Source: Polaribacter gangjinensis
GTDB taxonomy: Bacteria; Bacteroidota; Bacteroidia; Flavobacteriales; Flavobacteriaceae
Length of the DNA: 64,000 nucleotides
Direction of reading: 5' to 3'
Assembly (NCBI RefSeq): GCF_038024125.1
Contig: NZ_CP150662.1
Location: 1,443,501-1,507,500 of the forward strand
A program made the translations under genes and the position numbers. This document shows, piece after piece, positions 62,591 to 64,000 of the stretch. A model generated the notes under the pieces. The model ran no database searches and was not told where the DNA came from. It was given only the letters and a program-made list of their open reading frames with translations. Position 1 is the first letter of the stretch. Each line of letters starts with the position of its first letter.

Positions 62591-63451
62591 ATGACTGCTT
62601 GGTTTAAAAGAACAGATAAAGGAATTCAAACAGCTACTGAGGATAAAAAAGACACGCCCAAAGGTCTTTGGTACAAAACTCCTAGTGGTAAAATAATTGA
62701 TACAGAAGAGTTAAAAAAGAATCTATACGTAAGTCCAGAAGACGGATATCACGTAAGAATTGGAAGTAAAGAATACTTTGAATTATTTTTTGACAACAAT
62801 ACGTTCACAGAATTAAACGAAAACTTGACTTCAAAAGACCCATTGAAATTTGAAGATACTCAAAAATATCCTGATCGTTTAAAAGAAGCCCAAGCCAAAA
62901 CAAAATTAAAAGATGCTGTAAGAACAGCTGTTGGAAAATCATTAGGTAAAGATTTGGTAATTGCTGCTATGGATTTTTCTTTTATTGGAGGTTCTATGGG
63001 ATCTGTAGTGGGAGAAAAAATTGCACGTGCCATCAACTATTCTATTGAACATAAAATTCCGTTTTTGATGATTTCAAAATCAGGTGGTGCACGTATGATG
63101 GAAGCGTCACTTTCGTTGATGCAATTGGTAAAAACCTCTGCAAAATTAGCGCAGTTGGCAGATGCTAAAATTCCGTATATTTCTTTGTGTACAGACCCAA
63201 CAACAGGAGGCACAACCGCTTCTTATGCCATGTTAGGAGATATTAACATTGCTGAGCCCAATGCATTGATTGCCTTTGCAGGGCCAAGAGTTGTAAAAGA
63301 CACAACAGGAAAAGAATTGCCTGAAGGATTTCAACGATCAGAATTTGTTTTGGAACACGGTTTTTTAGATGCTATTTACGAACGAAAAGACCTAAAGAAA
63401 ATGGTTAATTTGTATATCGATTTGATTCAGAATTTACCTATAAGGAAATAA
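62591..63451 (+). CDS. accD: Acetyl-CoA carboxylase carboxyltransferase subunit beta, zinc ribbon lost
   Basis: 286 residues. With AccA it moves the carboxyl group from biotin to acetyl-CoA for fatty-acid synthesis. The crotonase-like core is well kept ([60 protein letters not shown]). In E. coli the N-terminus has a Cys4 zinc ribbon (CxxC...CxxC); here the aligned positions read T30-P-S-G33 and S48-P-E-D51, and the whole protein has a single Cys. The fold around them remains recognisable ([20 protein letters not shown]). It is a single-gene unit. No other acc gene is present. Confidence 0.94.
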   Translation: MTAWFKRTDKGIQTATEDKKDTPKGLWYKTPSGKIIDTEELKKNLYVSPEDGYHVRIGSKEYFELFFDNNTFTELNENLTSKDPLKFEDTQKYPDRLKEAQAKTKLKDAVRTAVGKSLGKDLVIAAMDFSFIGGSMGSVVGEKIARAINYSIEHKIPFLMISKSGGARMMEASLSLMQLVKTSAKLAQLADAKIPYISLCTDPTTGGTTASYAMLGDINIAEPNALIAFAGPRVVKDTTGKELPEGFQRSEFVLEHGFLDAIYERKDLKKMVNLYIDLIQNLPIRK

Positions 63452-63483
63452 CAAAAAAGCCAGCGTTTGCTGGCTTTTTTGTT
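63450..63483. terminator. Bidirectional terminator between accD and the thioredoxin-like gene
   Basis: A 15-bp perfect stem (AACAAAAAAGCCAGC with its complement) around GTTT, with A/T tracts both sides. Its arms touch the stop codons of both convergent genes: its right arm ends within the TAA of the minus-strand gene. Confidence 0.85.
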
Positions 63484-64000
63484 ACTCATTTAATAATTTT
63501 TCAATTTCATATTCCAATTTATAAATAAAAACATTTTTTTCATTCATATTTAAATTTCCTATAAAACGTATAATCCCATTTTTTAAAATTATTTGTGTAG
63601 GATATTTATTAAAACCTAACTGTTTAGGAATCGTATCTGAATCTGAAAATAAAACAGGAAATTGATAATTATATCTTTCAATACGAGTTTTTGCATAGCC
63701 AATTGTATCTCGTCTCTCAGGAATATTTACAGCAAATAGTGAAACAGATGTGCTATTTTTATATTTTTTAAAAATATTTTCAAATTCTGGAAATTGTTGA
63801 AAACAAGCTCCACAACTTGTTGTCCAGAAATCTAAAACAATTACTTTATTTTGAATAGTATCAACTCTTATTTGATTTTCATTATGTGAAAATTCCATTT
63901 TAGGGGATTGAATCCTCTTAAAAGAATCATGATTTTCAACAACGTACAAGAAATTTACAAAACCATAAATACCTACAAAAACTATGATAATAGGATACCC
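63482..64000 (-). CDS. Membrane-anchored TlpA-like thioredoxin protein (N-terminus outside window)
   Basis: The frame is open from the right edge of the window to the stop at 63482, so the gene is 5'-truncated here; 172 residues are visible. The first visible residues are hydrophobic (PIIIVFVGIYGFVNFL), a membrane anchor, followed by a thioredoxin fold with the redox motif C-G-A-C in DFWTTSCGACFQQFPEF and the cis-Pro region NKYPTQIIL. It belongs to the TlpA/ResA/AhpC-TSA redoxin group that reduces disulfides outside the inner membrane. A TTG at 63949 is not the start. Its partner is unknown. Confidence 0.85.
   Translation of the reverse strand, partial: GYPIIIVFVGIYGFVNFLYVVENHDSFKRIQSPKMEFSHNENQIRVDTIQNKVIVLDFWTTSCGACFQQFPEFENIFKKYKNSTSVSLFAVNIPERRDTIGYAKTRIERYNYQFPVLFSDSDTIPKQLGFNKYPTQIILKNGIIRFIGNLNMNEKNVFIYKLEYEIEKLLNE

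Overview
The window comes from a low-GC, gliding-type member of the Bacteroidota, most probably the Flavobacteriaceae. The evidence is a complete gldKLMN locus (core of the type IX secretion system, T9SS), a porT gene, a secreted protein with a C-terminal T9SS sorting domain, the Bacteroidota-type -7 promoter element TAnnTTTG upstream of at least fifteen transcription units, DUF5686, DUF983 and HYC_CC_PP family proteins, and an archaeal-type prolyl-tRNA synthetase. Genus cannot be fixed from the sequence alone. Almost everything is core genome. I see no insertion sequence, prophage, CRISPR array, rRNA operon or integrated element.

Layout. 1-6.2 kb: end of a T9SS-exported metalloprotease-like protein, then dgt and nrdBA, so dNTP breakdown and synthesis lie side by side. 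6.5-9 kb: a cold-shock protein, heme A synthase, and moaE and moaD separated by a DUF3817 gene on the other strand. 9-20.9 kb: envelope and housekeeping genes (DUF5686 outer-membrane protein, MscS channel, Spy-like protein, gamma carbonic anhydrase, vWA protein, glucosaminidase/LysM lipoprotein coupled to a PLP enzyme, an ABC-F ATPase diverging from a DUF983 gene, an FAD oxidoreductase). 21-29.3 kb: topA, an arginase-fold protein that has lost metal ligands, and gldKLMN, all on the minus strand. 29.5-36.2 kb: miaB, a sensor-less sigma-54 activator, lptE, a TPR-like protein, secG and groESL on the plus strand. 36.2-38.9 kb: a frameshifted small secreted protein and an MG2-domain protein. 39-43.2 kb: a minus-strand cysteine-rich metal-handling cluster (HYC_CC_PP protein, TonB receptor, two HMA-type proteins, a metal-binding lipoprotein). 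43.3-51 kb: a GAF protein, purH and the rod-shape operon mreBCD-mrdA-rodA. 51-58.7 kb: tRNA-Glu with rpsT, proS, a Trp/Asn-rich lipoprotein, a FadL-type porin, an Nfu protein with a doubled N domain, ubiE, porT and a SpoU methyltransferase. 58.7-64 kb: a TamA-like outer-membrane lipoprotein, class II aldolase, accD without its zinc ribbon, and the partial gene of a membrane-anchored thioredoxin-like protein.

How the genes work together. The T9SS core (GldKLMN plus PorT) would export proteins such as the one at the left edge. LptE, SecG, the TamA-like protein, DUF5686 and the FadL porin serve envelope assembly. MreBCD-PBP2-RodA build the lateral wall. The 39-43 kb cluster looks like a complete outer-membrane-to-inner-membrane route for a thiophilic metal, probably copper.

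No wholly new system stands out. The observations I rate highest are the pseudo-arginase next to the gliding locus, the metal cluster with a Cys-Cys pair in the receptor plug, four genes whose -7 element sits only 4-9 nt from the start codon (candidate leaderless mRNAs), a perfect palindromic promoter serving two divergent genes, a structured element after gldN, a one-base frameshift in an A7 tract, and the zinc-less AccD.
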